Positions 8,679 to 17,062 of a stretch of 64,000 bases of DNA are shown in pieces (position 1 is the first letter of the stretch; each line of letters starts with the position of its first letter). Under the pieces are notes generated by a model. The model ran no database searches. It was not told where the DNA came from and was given only the letters and a program-made list of their open reading frames with translations. The translations under genes were made by a program, and so were the position numbers. The DNA is from Anaerolineaceae bacterium (lineage in GTDB: Bacteria > Chloroflexota > Anaerolineae > Aggregatilineales > Phototrophicaceae). The DNA lies in contig JACKCH010000021.1 of NCBI GenBank assembly GCA_020634115.1, forward strand, positions 34,771 to 98,770, written 5' to 3'.

Positions 8679-10628
8679 ATGACCACCGAAATGATCCAGC
8701 AAACAGCGGCGGCCTTGTTGAGTGAATATGAGCAGCATATTTTTTCAAAAATGCTAGCTAAGGGCACATTAAATGATGAGCAGGCTCAATTGGTGCTGCA
8801 AACTCGCCAGCAGCACGATACCTCACTACTCGACATCCTGGGTGCGATGCAGTTTGTCCGCCTGGAAGATTACGCACAAGACCTGGCCGAAGTCTCGATT
8901 AACGCTTATGCCAGTGAACTCCTGAAAACTGATTTTTTCACCTATGACGAAGCGCTCATCCGCCGCTTCGATCCGGCAGTGATGGCACGTTATCTCTTCT
9001 GTCCTCTGCAATACAGTGCTGGGACTCTCACCATTCTGACCACCACCCTCGATGAAAAATACATTCACGAAGAGATTGGCCGCGTACTGCCGGATGCCGA
9101 CGTGATGCCCTTTATCGGCACAGAGCGCGATGTGAAAGACCTGCTGGAACGGGTCTTCCAGGAAGAGTTTAGCTATGCGGCGGTCTATGGTCTGCGGGAT
9201 GCCAATCCGCAGCAGTCCGGGGCGCAGGTGTTCACACGCCCCCAGCTTATTGTGTTTGCCCTGGTTGGCCTGGCACTGATTGTCGGGCTGGTGACGAATT
9301 TCTGGAATACGATGGCCCTACTTATCGTGGGCATCAGCCTGCTCTATATGATCAGCATGATATTTAAGTTCATGCTCTCCATCCTGGGCTGGCGCAACCG
9401 TTTTCGCGCCACACGCCATATCCGCCCGGAAGACCTGCAAAGCATCCATGACCGTGACCTGCCCATCTACAGCATCCTGGTGCCGGTCTATAAAGAACCA
9501 TCGGTGGTGCCGAATCTGCTGAACGCCCTGGCAGATATTGATTACCCGCATGAGAAACTGGACGTGCTGATCCTCATGGAGGAGGACGACGAGGCAACTA
9601 TTGAGGCCGCTAAAGCCGCCGATCCGCCGTCCTACTTCCGCCTCATCATCGTGCCGGACAGCCAACCACGCACTAAGCCCAAAGCCTGCAATTATGGTCT
9701 GCATTTCTGTCGTGGCGAGTTTGTAACCATCTACGACGCGGAAGATATTCCGGAACCAGACCAGTTACGCAAAGCTGTCCTTGCGTTTCGTCGTGGGGAT
9801 GAGGACCTGATCTGCGTGCAATCTGCACTGAACTACTACAATACGAAAGAGAATTATCTGACGCGCATGTTCACCCTGGAATACACCTTCTGGTTCGATT
9901 ACATGCTGCCGGGACTGGATAGCCTGGTACTGCCCATCCCGCTGGGCGGCACGAGCAATCACTTCCGCATGGATGCGCTGCGCAAGCTTGGGGCGTGGGA
10001 CCCCTTCAATGTGACTGAGGACGCCGATCTGGGTATTCGTGCCGCTGCCAACGGTTATACCGTCGGCATCATCAACTCTACCACGTATGAGGAGGCGAAC
10101 AATCACACTGGCAACTGGATTCGCCAACGCAGCCGGTGGATTAAGGGCTACATGCAAACCTGGCTGGTGCATAACCGGCATCCCTTACAGCTGATTCATC
10201 ATGTTGGCTTGAAAGGTTGGCTGGGCTTCCAACTGTTGATCGGCGGTACGGTTTGGGTTTTCCTCATCAATCCGATTATGTGGGTCTTGTTCCTCATCTG
10301 GATTTTGTTTCAGCCTGGATGGATGGCGACCCTGTTCCAGGGCTGGGTGTGGGATATCGCGTTCATCAGTCTCGTAGCCGGCAATGGCATGGCAATCTTA
10401 CTCAATGTCCTGGCAACGCTGGAGCGTGAGCGAAACCGGAGCCTATTCTTCTTTGCGATTAGCAATCCGTTCTACTGGGTACTGCATTCTATCGCCGCGT
10501 ATAAAGCCCTATGGCAATTGATTCGCAAGCCCTTCTATTGGGAAAAGACCAATCACGGTCTGACCAATGTCAAAGCCGGGGACTTGTTCACTGGAGCGGA
10601 TACGCAGCAGCCCGCTGCAACGACTTAG
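8679..10628 (+). CDS. BcsA-like family 2 glycosyltransferase with GspE-N-like domain
   Basis: Membrane glycosyltransferase, likely polymerising or exporting a polysaccharide. The N-terminal ~180 residues resemble the GspE/MshEN domain of type II secretion ATPases (leucine-rich helices, LTILTTTLDEKYIHE). Two membrane helices follow (about 210-255), then the GT-A domain: SILVPVYKEPSVV, the DxD-type YDAEDIPEPD, acceptor motif TEDADLG and Q-x-x-R-W as QRSRWIKGY. This is the D, DxD, TED, QxxRW pattern of processive synthases. Further membrane helices occupy the C-terminus. In MshEN-type proteins the N-domain can bind c-di-GMP, so nucleotide control is conceivable but not shown. The start is uncertain: ATG 8613 is in frame, but 8679 gives a cleaner N-terminus. 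Confidence 0.85.
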   Translation: MTTEMIQQTAAALLSEYEQHIFSKMLAKGTLNDEQAQLVLQTRQQHDTSLLDILGAMQFVRLEDYAQDLAEVSINAYASELLKTDFFTYDEALIRRFDPAVMARYLFCPLQYSAGTLTILTTTLDEKYIHEEIGRVLPDADVMPFIGTERDVKDLLERVFQEEFSYAAVYGLRDANPQQSGAQVFTRPQLIVFALVGLALIVGLVTNFWNTMALLIVGISLLYMISMIFKFMLSILGWRNRFRATRHIRPEDLQSIHDRDLPIYSILVPVYKEPSVVPNLLNALADIDYPHEKLDVLILMEEDDEATIEAAKAADPPSYFRLIIVPDSQPRTKPKACNYGLHFCRGEFVTIYDAEDIPEPDQLRKAVLAFRRGDEDLICVQSALNYYNTKENYLTRMFTLEYTFWFDYMLPGLDSLVLPIPLGGTSNHFRMDALRKLGAWDPFNVTEDADLGIRAAANGYTVGIINSTTYEEANNHTGNWIRQRSRWIKGYMQTWLVHNRHPLQLIHHVGLKGWLGFQLLIGGTVWVFLINPIMWVLFLIWILFQPGWMATLFQGWVWDIAFISLVAGNGMAILLNVLATLERERNRSLFFFAISNPFYWVLHSIAAYKALWQLIRKPFYWEKTNHGLTNVKAGDLFTGADTQQPAATT

Positions 10629-10641
10629 CGCCCGGAAGGGT

Positions 10642-11361
10642 TCAGTTAATGGTTTGAAACAGGAGTTGAATGCCCAGCGCCAGCAGCAGGACGAGAACCA
10701 GCTTGTGGAATACGCGGGGCGGGATGCGGGGCGCGAGGAGAATCCCAGCTGCCGTGCCGATCAGTAACGCTGGGAGCGAATACAGGAAATACATCCACAC
10801 CGCCGGAGTCAGGTTATGGCTGACGGCATGAGCCGCGACCACGATGATGCTGTTAGAGATAGAAATCCCTCGTAGATTTCCACGAAACTCGTTTGGCTCC
10901 CAGCGGTTGCTTGTCCCATAGATAACTGCCGGTGGTCCGCCGGTATTATACGCGCCGCTCAGGATGCCGGTTGTCAGGCCAAAGATATAGGCCCAGATCA
11001 GCCGTTTCGTCTGTGGCAGGCGCAGGTTCATCAGGCTGTAGACGCTGTAGATGATGACCAACACCGCCAGCACCCCCATGCCAATCCGGTTGTCTATAGA
11101 CTTCAACAGCCAGACACCCAGCGGGATACCGATCAGAGACGCGACAATGAAACGCCACACGGAACGCAGACGAATGTGTTGGTAATAGTACACCAGCATC
11201 GCCAGAGTCCCCACAACTGAAGCCAGCGCGACCAGCGGCGCGGCAGTGGTCAGACCAATTATGGGGATTAGCAGTGGCATAGCGATCAGAGCATGACCAA
11301 AACCGGTCAGGCTCAGAATGAAAAAAGCGAAGAAAATAACAATATTCAGTGAGATGAGCAT
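10642..11361 (-). CDS. TauE/SafE-family permease
   Basis: A 239-residue integral membrane protein with about eight hydrophobic helices, matching the usual length of the sulfite exporter TauE/SafE family (DUF81). The family signature is recognisable in the two halves: GFGHALIAMPLLIPI at the N-terminus and GILSGAYNTGGPPAVIYG in the middle, where the family has G-x-x-x-G-x-x-G-x-G-G-P. Members move small organic or inorganic sulfur anions; the substrate here is unknown. It is convergent with the glycosyltransferase gene, with only 13 bases between stops. No clear ribosome binding site precedes ATG 11361. Confidence 0.88.
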   Translation of the reverse strand: MLISLNIVIFFAFFILSLTGFGHALIAMPLLIPIIGLTTAAPLVALASVVGTLAMLVYYYQHIRLRSVWRFIVASLIGIPLGVWLLKSIDNRIGMGVLAVLVIIYSVYSLMNLRLPQTKRLIWAYIFGLTTGILSGAYNTGGPPAVIYGTSNRWEPNEFRGNLRGISISNSIIVVAAHAVSHNLTPAVWMYFLYSLPALLIGTAAGILLAPRIPPRVFHKLVLVLLLALGIQLLFQTIN

Positions 11362-11460
11362 AGTTTTAGCGATTCGATTGCGACGGTCAGTGTTAAATTA
11401 CGAGCCTCTATGTCGAAACAATAGCCGCAAATCGACGGGATTGCAACAAAAGATACGGTA

Positions 11461-12330
11461 TCATATGAAACACGCGGAGAGAAATTCCGTTTTGCCCCCA
11501 ATCCCCAGCCGCAGCCGGAACAGCGCCCCGGCCAGTTCGCCATTCTTGTTCAGGTCGTCACCACCCGCTGTCGTTACATACATGTCGCTGAAGTCATCCC
11601 CACCGAATGTCAGACTGGACACTTTCTTCACCGGGAAGGTGATTTCTCGCTCGATTTTACCGTTCGGGTCATAGCGCACCAGTCGCGCCCCATCCCACAT
11701 CGCCGACCAGACGAACCCTTCAGCGTCCACCGCCAGACCATCCGGCAGTCCCCGGTCAAAAGCCAACCGGACAAGCACCTGTGGGTTAGCAATGTCACCG
11801 CTTGCAACATCATATTCAAACCGGGTGATGGTTCCGGCGAAGGTGTCGGTGTGGTAAAGGCTCTTGAGATCGGGGCTGAAACCCATCCCGTTTGAGAGCT
11901 GGATGTTCTCACGAAGGGTGCGGATCGTGCCGTCTTTCTCCAGCAGGTACAGGTTGCCGGGATGCCCGCCCTCGCCATAGAACATCGTCCCGCACAGGAC
12001 ACGCCCGGCGGGGTCAGCCATTACGTCATTGAAGCGATTCCCCGCTTCTCCGGGTAGCGACTCAATCAGCGTCGTCACTTTCCCCTGGTGCAGGCGGCGT
12101 ACCGCGCCACCCACACCGAACAAGAGCAGTGACCCATCGGTTTGCAGCGTGAACCCGCCCATGACATCGCCCCGATAGAAAACCTCGTGAGCGCCAGTAG
12201 CGGGGTTATACCGAAAAATCGTCCCCGCCGGAATATCCAGCCAGTAAACCCGTTTATCCAGCGGATTCCACAAAGGATTCTCGCCCGTATGACAGGCATA
12301 GTTGGCAATCAGTTCAGGTGTAGGGGACAT
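11461..12330 (-). CDS. SMP-30/gluconolactonase family protein
   Basis: A 289-residue six-bladed beta-propeller of the SMP-30/gluconolactonase/LRE family; members are Ca- or Zn-dependent lactonases acting on sugar lactones. Diagnostic stretches are EGPLW-like ENPLWNP near the N-terminus, RFNDVMADPAGR (metal-ligand Asn/Asp), LSNGMGFSPD (Asn) and DGLAVDAEGFVWSAMW (Asp), which together supply the family's metal site. The start at ATG 12330 has GGAAG seven bases upstream; an in-frame open stretch reaches 12453 but looks untranslated. It stands alone, followed on its strand by the TauE-type permease across a 99-base gap. Confidence 0.88.
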   Translation of the reverse strand: MSPTPELIANYACHTGENPLWNPLDKRVYWLDIPAGTIFRYNPATGAHEVFYRGDVMGGFTLQTDGSLLLFGVGGAVRRLHQGKVTTLIESLPGEAGNRFNDVMADPAGRVLCGTMFYGEGGHPGNLYLLEKDGTIRTLRENIQLSNGMGFSPDLKSLYHTDTFAGTITRFEYDVASGDIANPQVLVRLAFDRGLPDGLAVDAEGFVWSAMWDGARLVRYDPNGKIEREITFPVKKVSSLTFGGDDFSDMYVTTAGGDDLNKNGELAGALFRLRLGIGGKTEFLSACFI

Positions 12331-12741
12331 GGTTTGACTTCCGATCATACGCTTGAAGCGATACAGGTTGGGATATAAGCCCGCAGTTATCAGGGGGCAG
12401 TTTTCAGTGGGAATAGGGTCTGTACTCAAGACCGACATGCGCGAGCCAGCCACTATAGCCGCAAAATCCCTGTCTATTATACGGGAAAATCCGGCGCAAA
12501 TCGCATCCCGACCAGTCGGGGGTGTATTTCAGGTTTTTGGCGTCTGCAAACTTGGGTTTATGCTCTGCCTCACCTCTCCATTCGATGGTTCAGGGCGAAC
12601 TTGCGGGCAGGTTTTGCCCGCCCCCCTTTTGTTTCGCTATGTGCAAGCCCCGGCGGAGTCGTTATAATCCGATTTTCAGATGTCAGTTTTCAGTTATCGG
12701 TGGTCAGCAGGCGTATAGCGAATTCCATGCGGAGAACAATT
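12331..12741. other. Non-coding spacer
   Basis: About 400 bases with no credible gene. It contains short CAGTTTTCAGT / CAGTTATC iterations (near 12400 and 12680) similar to those inside the MITE-like elements, but no terminal inverted repeats were found here. Confidence 0.4.
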
Positions 12742-12767
12742 GGGCGACCACACCGGGTCGCCCCTAC
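12742..12767. repeat. Dispersed GTAGGGGCG palindrome
   Basis: GGGCGACC (12742-12749), loop ACACC, then GGGTCGCCCCTAC. On the minus strand it reads GTAGGGGCGACCC and belongs to the palindrome family also seen at 18649, 37381, 37418, 50865 and 59184. It lies exactly where the aldo/keto reductase pseudogene loses its reading frame. Confidence 0.6.
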
Positions 12768-13378
12768 CATATCCCAGAATGTTTCGCCATCTCGGCAGGA
12801 GTGACCGTTCACATGACGATCCAACAGCGAATACGGGATTTGCAGGCCAATGAAGCGTGACCAACCGCGCAGTTCTGCCCGTGCGTTGGCCTCCGCGACG
12901 ATATAGGATGGCGAGTCGGAAATCGCAATATAGTTCACTTTTCCTGTCGCACCAGATCATCCAACCCACGCGACTTCCTCAACCGGCGTCAGGTAGTCCC
13001 ACATATGCAGGTAAGAGGATGTCCGGGTAATCTGTCCCCAGGCGCTTCAGGCTGCGTTCTACCGACTGGCGCATGTTCTTACGGCTGTTCCCGCTGTAAT
13101 TGGGGTCGGTGGAGTCGCGGGTGGTCAGGCTGGTACTTGGTGGCGACCACAAACTGATCGCGCTGGCCGTCCGAACTCGCCCAGGAATTTCTCGCTCGTC
13201 CCGTCGGTATAGTTGACGGATGTATCAATGAAGTTGCCACCGGCCTCTGCGAACTGGTCAAACTGCTGGCGGCTGGTCTCTTTAGATGCACCCAGCCCCA
13301 GGTTTCGCTAAAGGTCATCGTCCCCAAACACAGTTCCGAAACCCGCAGTCCGCTGCTGCCCAGTAATTTATACCGCAT
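12768..13378 (-). pseudogene. Aldo/keto reductase pseudogene
   Basis: Decayed member of the aldo/keto reductase family. An intact start (AAAAGGAGACAGACA before ATG 13378) opens a protein beginning MRYKLLGSSGLRVSELCLGT, highly typical of the family. The frame then shifts repeatedly: family pieces occur in order in different frames, including NFIDTSVNYTDGTSEKFLG, DYPDILYLHMWDY (the catalytic His context), VNYIAISDSPSYIVAEANA and IGLQIPYSLLDR. Reading ends at MAKHSGIW by a stop followed by a palindromic repeat, so the C-terminal third is missing. An intact homologue exists at 29810-30802. It lies 28 bases after the ankyrin-type pseudogene in the same orientation, suggesting a former operon. Confidence 0.8.
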
Positions 13379-13406
13379 TGTCTGTCTCCTTTTGCGAATA
13401 AAGTTA

Positions 13407-13819
13407 TCAGCCTGCGCCGTCATCAACGTCCAGCGATTCCAGGTGGGTAGACCACAACCGGCGCGGCGATGTCACCTCCGCCCGTGCATGGACAATCAAC
13501 GGAATTCCATGCGCCCTGGTACTGTGTCGCGCCGCTGAGTCGCCGTCAGGATGGCTTTGACTGTTTCAAATGGCCGAGCATGGCCGCCGTGAACAGGTCA
13601 ATCTGTGCCCCGCGCCCAGCAGATGGTGGGCGATACTGCGGCTGCCGGCAGGCTGCCGCGCCCAGGCCGGTTTCCAGTCCCCGCCGCCCCAGTCCCAGGC
13701 CGCATTCAGTAAGCCGGGTTCACGGTTCAGCAGAGCGGTCACGGCATCAAGGTCGCCATGTGCCACTTTCACGGAAACTCGAATACAAGAGCCGGGTCAA
13801 TTGCCAGTGGTTGTTGCAT
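13407..13819 (-). pseudogene. Ankyrin-repeat-type protein pseudogene
   Basis: From ATG 13819 the minus strand reads MQQPLAIDPALVFEF; a frame change follows, then VAHGDLDAVTALLNREPGLL and AAWDWGGGDW in a second frame. Further shifted pieces read AAMLGHL and GAHGIPLIVHARA before a stop near 13407. The pattern (VAHGDLDAVKALL... LLAHGA... MLGHLE) is that of small ankyrin-repeat proteins, about 135 residues when joined. At least three frame changes make it non-functional as read. It ends 28 bases before the aldo/keto reductase pseudogene. The ankyrin assignment is by pattern only. Confidence 0.6.
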
Positions 13820-14031
13820 AAAACATCTCCAACAAGTCTATGGATTGATCTGGAAAAGCCATGTGGAAGAGAACAGACGATGGGTGATCGAGCGACACGC
13901 TCATTATAACCGAAAAACCGATATATGGCATTATATGGGAAAAGCCGGTTCAAATCTTACACCAGAAGGTCAGAGAGACCCTGGTACAAAGTGCAGCACC
14001 CGCGCTGCTGCTTTTATCGATCCCATTGCAA

Positions 14032-14052
14032 CGTAACCGTTTCGTTAGATTT
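14032..14052 (+). promoter_or_regulatory. Conserved upstream motif, copy 1
   Basis: CGTAACCGTTTCGTTAGATTT lies 60 bases before the AGGAGG of the first methionine-rich gene and is repeated almost exactly at 14825-14845, at the same distance from the second gene. It may be a promoter or operator element; no clear -35/-10 pair is visible. Confidence 0.4.
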
Positions 14053-14126
14053 TGAGCGGAACATAATGAATCCGGCAGAAAACTGCGGAACTTGTCAGCG
14101 TACTTCATTTCAGGAGGTTGTTTGCT

Positions 14127-14674
14127 ATGCGTCATTCTATGGTTCGTTTAGATTGGTCGCTGTCCTTATTGCCTTATTGAGTGTCGGTTTTTTCACCGTT
14201 TCCGCGCAGGACAGCAGCAATAACGCGATGATGGATACCATCGTCTGCGATGCCGACCTGATCCTCAACCTGTATGTGGCCGAAAACTACTTCGGTTTTG
14301 ATGCGGTTGTGAATACGATGGTGACGGACGGCAACAGCGGCATGATGGGAATCGGGCTGGATGCCTACGATAAGGGTCAGTACGCGGAATTGTTTGCTGC
14401 GATGATGACTGCGCGGGAAGACACGATGGCTGCCGGTGGCATGTTGATGTCCCAGGACGAACTGGCAATGGTGACTGAGTATATGATGATGGGCATGGCT
14501 GGCCTGACGGATATGATGCGCGACCACGACACGCCAATGGACGGCGTGACCGCCCTCGTCCCGCCCACCCTTGCTGACGAAGCGCCGGAATGCACAGCCC
14601 TGCGTACCGAACTCGACCTCTTCTATGCCGCCCTCGGTTATTACAACATGATGATGATGACATCGGAGAGCTAG
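14127..14674 (+). pseudogene. Methionine-rich secreted protein, copy 1 (frameshifted)
   Basis: AGGAGG at 14112-14117 precedes ATG 14127, exactly as in the intact paralogue at 14923. Frame 14127 stops after 17 codons, while the homologous protein continues in another frame from about codon 9 (LVAVLIALLSVGFFTVSAQD onward). Alignment of the two genes shows one base missing near 14150 (TTTAGATTGGTC versus TTTAGGGCTGGTC). The downstream frame is long and clean, about 160 residues with some 22 Met, two Cys (IVCDADL, APECTALR) and the shared core LNLYVAENYFGF. It is either a recent pseudogene or a sequencing error in an active gene. Function unknown. Confidence 0.7.
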
Positions 14675-14696
14675 TCCATCCACAGAACACAGACAA

Positions 14697-14730
14697 AGGG
14701 GCGTCCGTCTATCCTTTTTCGGATGCCCCT
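14697..14730 (+). terminator. Hairpin after methionine-rich copy 1
   Basis: AGGGGCGTCCG (14697-14707) pairs with CGGATGCCCCT (14720-14730), one mismatch. No T tract follows, so termination is uncertain. The same hairpin follows copy 2. Confidence 0.5.
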
Positions 14731-14824
14731 GAAATACCCCGCATCACATTTGCTTATGCCCCCCTCAACTCGTTGTCCACAAAAACACAAGGCCTGTATT
14801 CTGGATGATTCTGTTTTCCTTGGC

Positions 14825-14845
14825 TGTAAGCGTTTCGTTAGATTT
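14825..14845 (+). promoter_or_regulatory. Conserved upstream motif, copy 2
   Basis: TGTAAGCGTTTCGTTAGATTT, nearly identical to 14032-14052 and 61 bases before the AGGAGG of the second methionine-rich gene. The shared element shows that the duplication included the upstream region. Confidence 0.4.
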
Positions 14846-14922
14846 GGGTCTTAGGGTAATAGAGCCTGGCAAAAAGGTGCCAGGCGCTCGTTCACTATTC
14901 TATTTCAGGAGGTTGTTTGACC

Positions 14923-15468
14923 ATGCGTTACTTAACGATTCGTTTAGGGCTGGTCGCGGTGGTCGTCGCACTGTTGAGCGTGGGATTCTTCACTGTTTCC
15001 GCGCAGGATAGCAGCGGTGACATGATGATGGGCAGTGTCGTCTGCGATTCCGACCTGATCCTCAACCTGTATGTAGCTGAAAACTACTTCGGTTTTGGTG
15101 CGGTCATGGATCACATGATGATGGCTGAAGGTGGCGACATGATGGGACTCGACCTGACGACCTATGACAAGGGACAGTACGCTGGACTGTTCGATACCAT
15201 GATGGGCATGATGGATGAGAACATGATGGCCGGCAGCGCCGTGCTGTCCGAAGAACAGATGGCGACCGTAACCGAATACATGGGTATGGGCATGGACGGC
15301 ATGATGAACATGATGGGCGATGCGGCGATGATGGACGGCATGACGACCCTCGTCCCGGCAGCGGTGGCGGACGAAGCGCCGGAGTGTACGGCACTGCGTG
15401 CAGAGCTGAACCTCTTCTACACCGCCATCGCCTATAGTGAATCGATGATGATGTCGTCGGAAGGCTAG
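14923..15468 (+). CDS. Methionine-rich secreted protein, copy 2
   Basis: A 181-residue protein with an N-terminal signal peptide (hydrophobic LGLVAVVVALLSVGFFTV, cleavage after VSA before QDSS). The mature part is strikingly rich in Met (about 29 residues) arranged as MM, MMM and MxM clusters beside Asp/Glu/Gly, for example HMMMAEGGDMMG and TMMGMMDENMM. Two Cys (VVCDSDL, APECTALR) could form a disulfide. Met clusters in exported proteins often bind Cu(I), so metal binding is a reasonable guess but nothing proves it. ATG 14923 follows AGGAGG by ten bases. It is a tandem paralogue of the frameshifted copy at 14127, with conserved upstream motif, ribosome site and 3' hairpin. I recognise no named family. 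Confidence 0.75.
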   Translation: MRYLTIRLGLVAVVVALLSVGFFTVSAQDSSGDMMMGSVVCDSDLILNLYVAENYFGFGAVMDHMMMAEGGDMMGLDLTTYDKGQYAGLFDTMMGMMDENMMAGSAVLSEEQMATVTEYMGMGMDGMMNMMGDAAMMDGMTTLVPAAVADEAPECTALRAELNLFYTAIAYSESMMMSSEG

Positions 15469-15492
15469 TCCGCACGCAGCACACATGAAACC

Positions 15493-15527
15493 GGGGCGTC
15501 CGTCCACGACCAGTTTTCGGACGCTCC
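15493..15527 (+). terminator. Hairpin after methionine-rich copy 2
   Basis: GGGGCGTCCG (15493-15502) pairs with CGGACGCTCC (15518-15527), one G-T pair. It matches the hairpin after copy 1. It is not followed directly by a T run. Confidence 0.5.
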
Positions 15528-15993
15528 ACCCTCTATTATAACGGACTCGCGCCGCTCATGCAGGTTCACCCCATGAATGACCAGGGCGCATGAAACAAAA
15601 TCCCAACAATTCCTGATCCCTAAATCACCTTAGAAACTGTTGGACAACCAGATTTTTGAAGGGATCGTGTAATACTAGAAGTTTATTATGGGTTTTTAAG
15701 GAGCAAAATCACGTTCATGCGTAAACCCTGGTAAATACGATAGAACAAGTATCCGGCATTCTGTCTCGAAAATCCCCCTCATGTAAGACTTGCTTTCCGG
15801 TGATGAGTTCCGTGATTCGAATAGTTTTTTGATACAATATTCAAAAAGACGGTGCTGCTGTCGACACTCCCGCAAACCGCTTCAGGAACATTCCAGAACG
15901 ACACACTCAGTTCATAAACGAAGCGGATTGAAATGGGCCAATCGGTTAGTGAATTCAAAATCCACGCACTAACCTTACAAAGGAGGTTTAGAC
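15528..15993. other. AT-richer spacer without a gene
   Basis: About 460 bases in which I see no gene. A ribosome-site-like AAGGAG near 15700 is followed by an ATG and a stop after four codons, perhaps a vestige. AAAGGAGG at the 3' end serves the next gene. Confidence 0.4.
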
Positions 15994-16359
15994 ATGAAGA
16001 TCGTTTTCTTAGGAACCAACGGATTTGCCCCTACAGATGACGCCCATACGGTATGCTGTATGCTGCCGGAGGTAGGGATCGTACTGGACGCAGGGAGTGG
16101 TTGCTTTCGCGTACCCCAATATCAGCAGACTGATATGCTCACCATTTACCTGAGCCATGCTCATACCGATCACACGATTGGGCTAACATATTTGTACAGT
16201 GGGTTTTGGAAGGTTGTCGACCAAACCAAACGTGAAGGTCAGGCAGACGATTTTCAGGCGGTACTGGATGTCACAAACCAAATGCCACCCAAGGTGACGA
16301 TTCATGCAGTGGAGACAGTTCTTAATGCCGCGAAAAACAATGGGGAGAATGGTCCATGA
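15994..16359 (+). CDS. Metallo-beta-lactamase-fold hydrolase, N-terminal half (split gene)
   Basis: 121 residues. ATG 15994 follows a strong AAAGGAGGT. The protein starts MKIVFLGTNGFAPT and carries the zinc motif HAHTDH (in LSHAHTDHTIGL), typical of RNase Z/PhnP-like metallo-beta-lactamase-fold hydrolases. It stops at 16359, halfway through the fold. The missing half is encoded immediately downstream in another frame, overlapping by ATGA at 16356. A single missing or extra base in the stretch 16330-16356 would restore one protein of about 257 residues. It may be a frameshift mutation, a sequencing error or a coupled split gene. The substrate is unknown. Confidence 0.7.
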   Translation: MKIVFLGTNGFAPTDDAHTVCCMLPEVGIVLDAGSGCFRVPQYQQTDMLTIYLSHAHTDHTIGLTYLYSGFWKVVDQTKREGQADDFQAVLDVTNQMPPKVTIHAVETVLNAAKNNGENGP

Positions 16360-16769
16360 ACTGGGAGCCACTAGGCACAAATCATGTACTTCCGGGTCAT
16401 GGCAAACTGTCCTATTTCGCACTGAATCATACCGTCGAATGCTATGGATTTCGCTTCGATTGGGAAGAGAGATCACTGGCCTATATCATGGATACTGTTG
16501 CCGATAGGGACGCGGACTACGTTCAACATATCAAAGGTGTTGATGTACTCATCCATGATTGTTACCTACCGGATAGCTGGCAAGAGTTTGCACGAGTTAC
16601 GGGTCACAGCCATCTGTCTGGTGTCGCGCAGATTGCCGCAAAAGCCGAAGCTGGACGATTAGTGCTTACACACCATAATACCGCCGGATTGGAACTCGAT
16701 ATGGAATCTGCTCGCGCAATCTTTCCGCAAACGATTAAAGCATACGATGGGCTGGAAATCTCGTTCTAA
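16356..16769 (+). CDS. Metallo-beta-lactamase-fold hydrolase, C-terminal half
   Basis: 137 residues completing the fold begun at 15994. It has the third metal-site region (IMDTVADRDADYV, where the bridging Asp sits), IHDCYL, TGHSHLSG with a conserved His, and LVLTHHN near the end. The putative start ATG 16356 overlaps the preceding stop (ATGA), but there is no ribosome binding site, so independent translation would depend on coupling. Read alone it lacks the HxHxDH motif and could not be active. Confidence 0.65.
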   Translation: MNWEPLGTNHVLPGHGKLSYFALNHTVECYGFRFDWEERSLAYIMDTVADRDADYVQHIKGVDVLIHDCYLPDSWQEFARVTGHSHLSGVAQIAAKAEAGRLVLTHHNTAGLELDMESARAIFPQTIKAYDGLEISF

Positions 16770-17062
16770 CGTCATTTACTCGAAGACTGCAGGTATCGAT
16801 AAAGCACTGAATGAGCGAAAGCGTCGCGAACACATTTCCATTCAATGAGTTGGCCGAAGCAAACATCTTGACATGCAACCGTCATGAGTGGCGCCTGCAG
16901 TCCTAATAGAACCATCCTGCACATTTACACTTTATCTGGAAACCACATGCGATTGCCCCATGAATAACCCTCATCACGTTCGCTATTGAACCCCTCAGGC
17001 GGTGGTGCTATCCTCTTTGCCTCTTTTGATTCCACTTGTGGCTCAGAGAAAGCCGGTTTCGT
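16770..17062. other. Spacer with distant inverted repeat
   Basis: No gene seen. GACTGCAGG at 16785-16793 and CCTGCAGTC at 16894-16902 form a perfect nine-base inverted repeat about 100 bases apart, perhaps the ends of a small decayed element. Confidence 0.3.

Noticed and set aside
17036..17062. GTG start for the sulfatase-like gene
   Set aside because: The added nine residues do not fit the family N-terminus; ATG 17063 is preferred.
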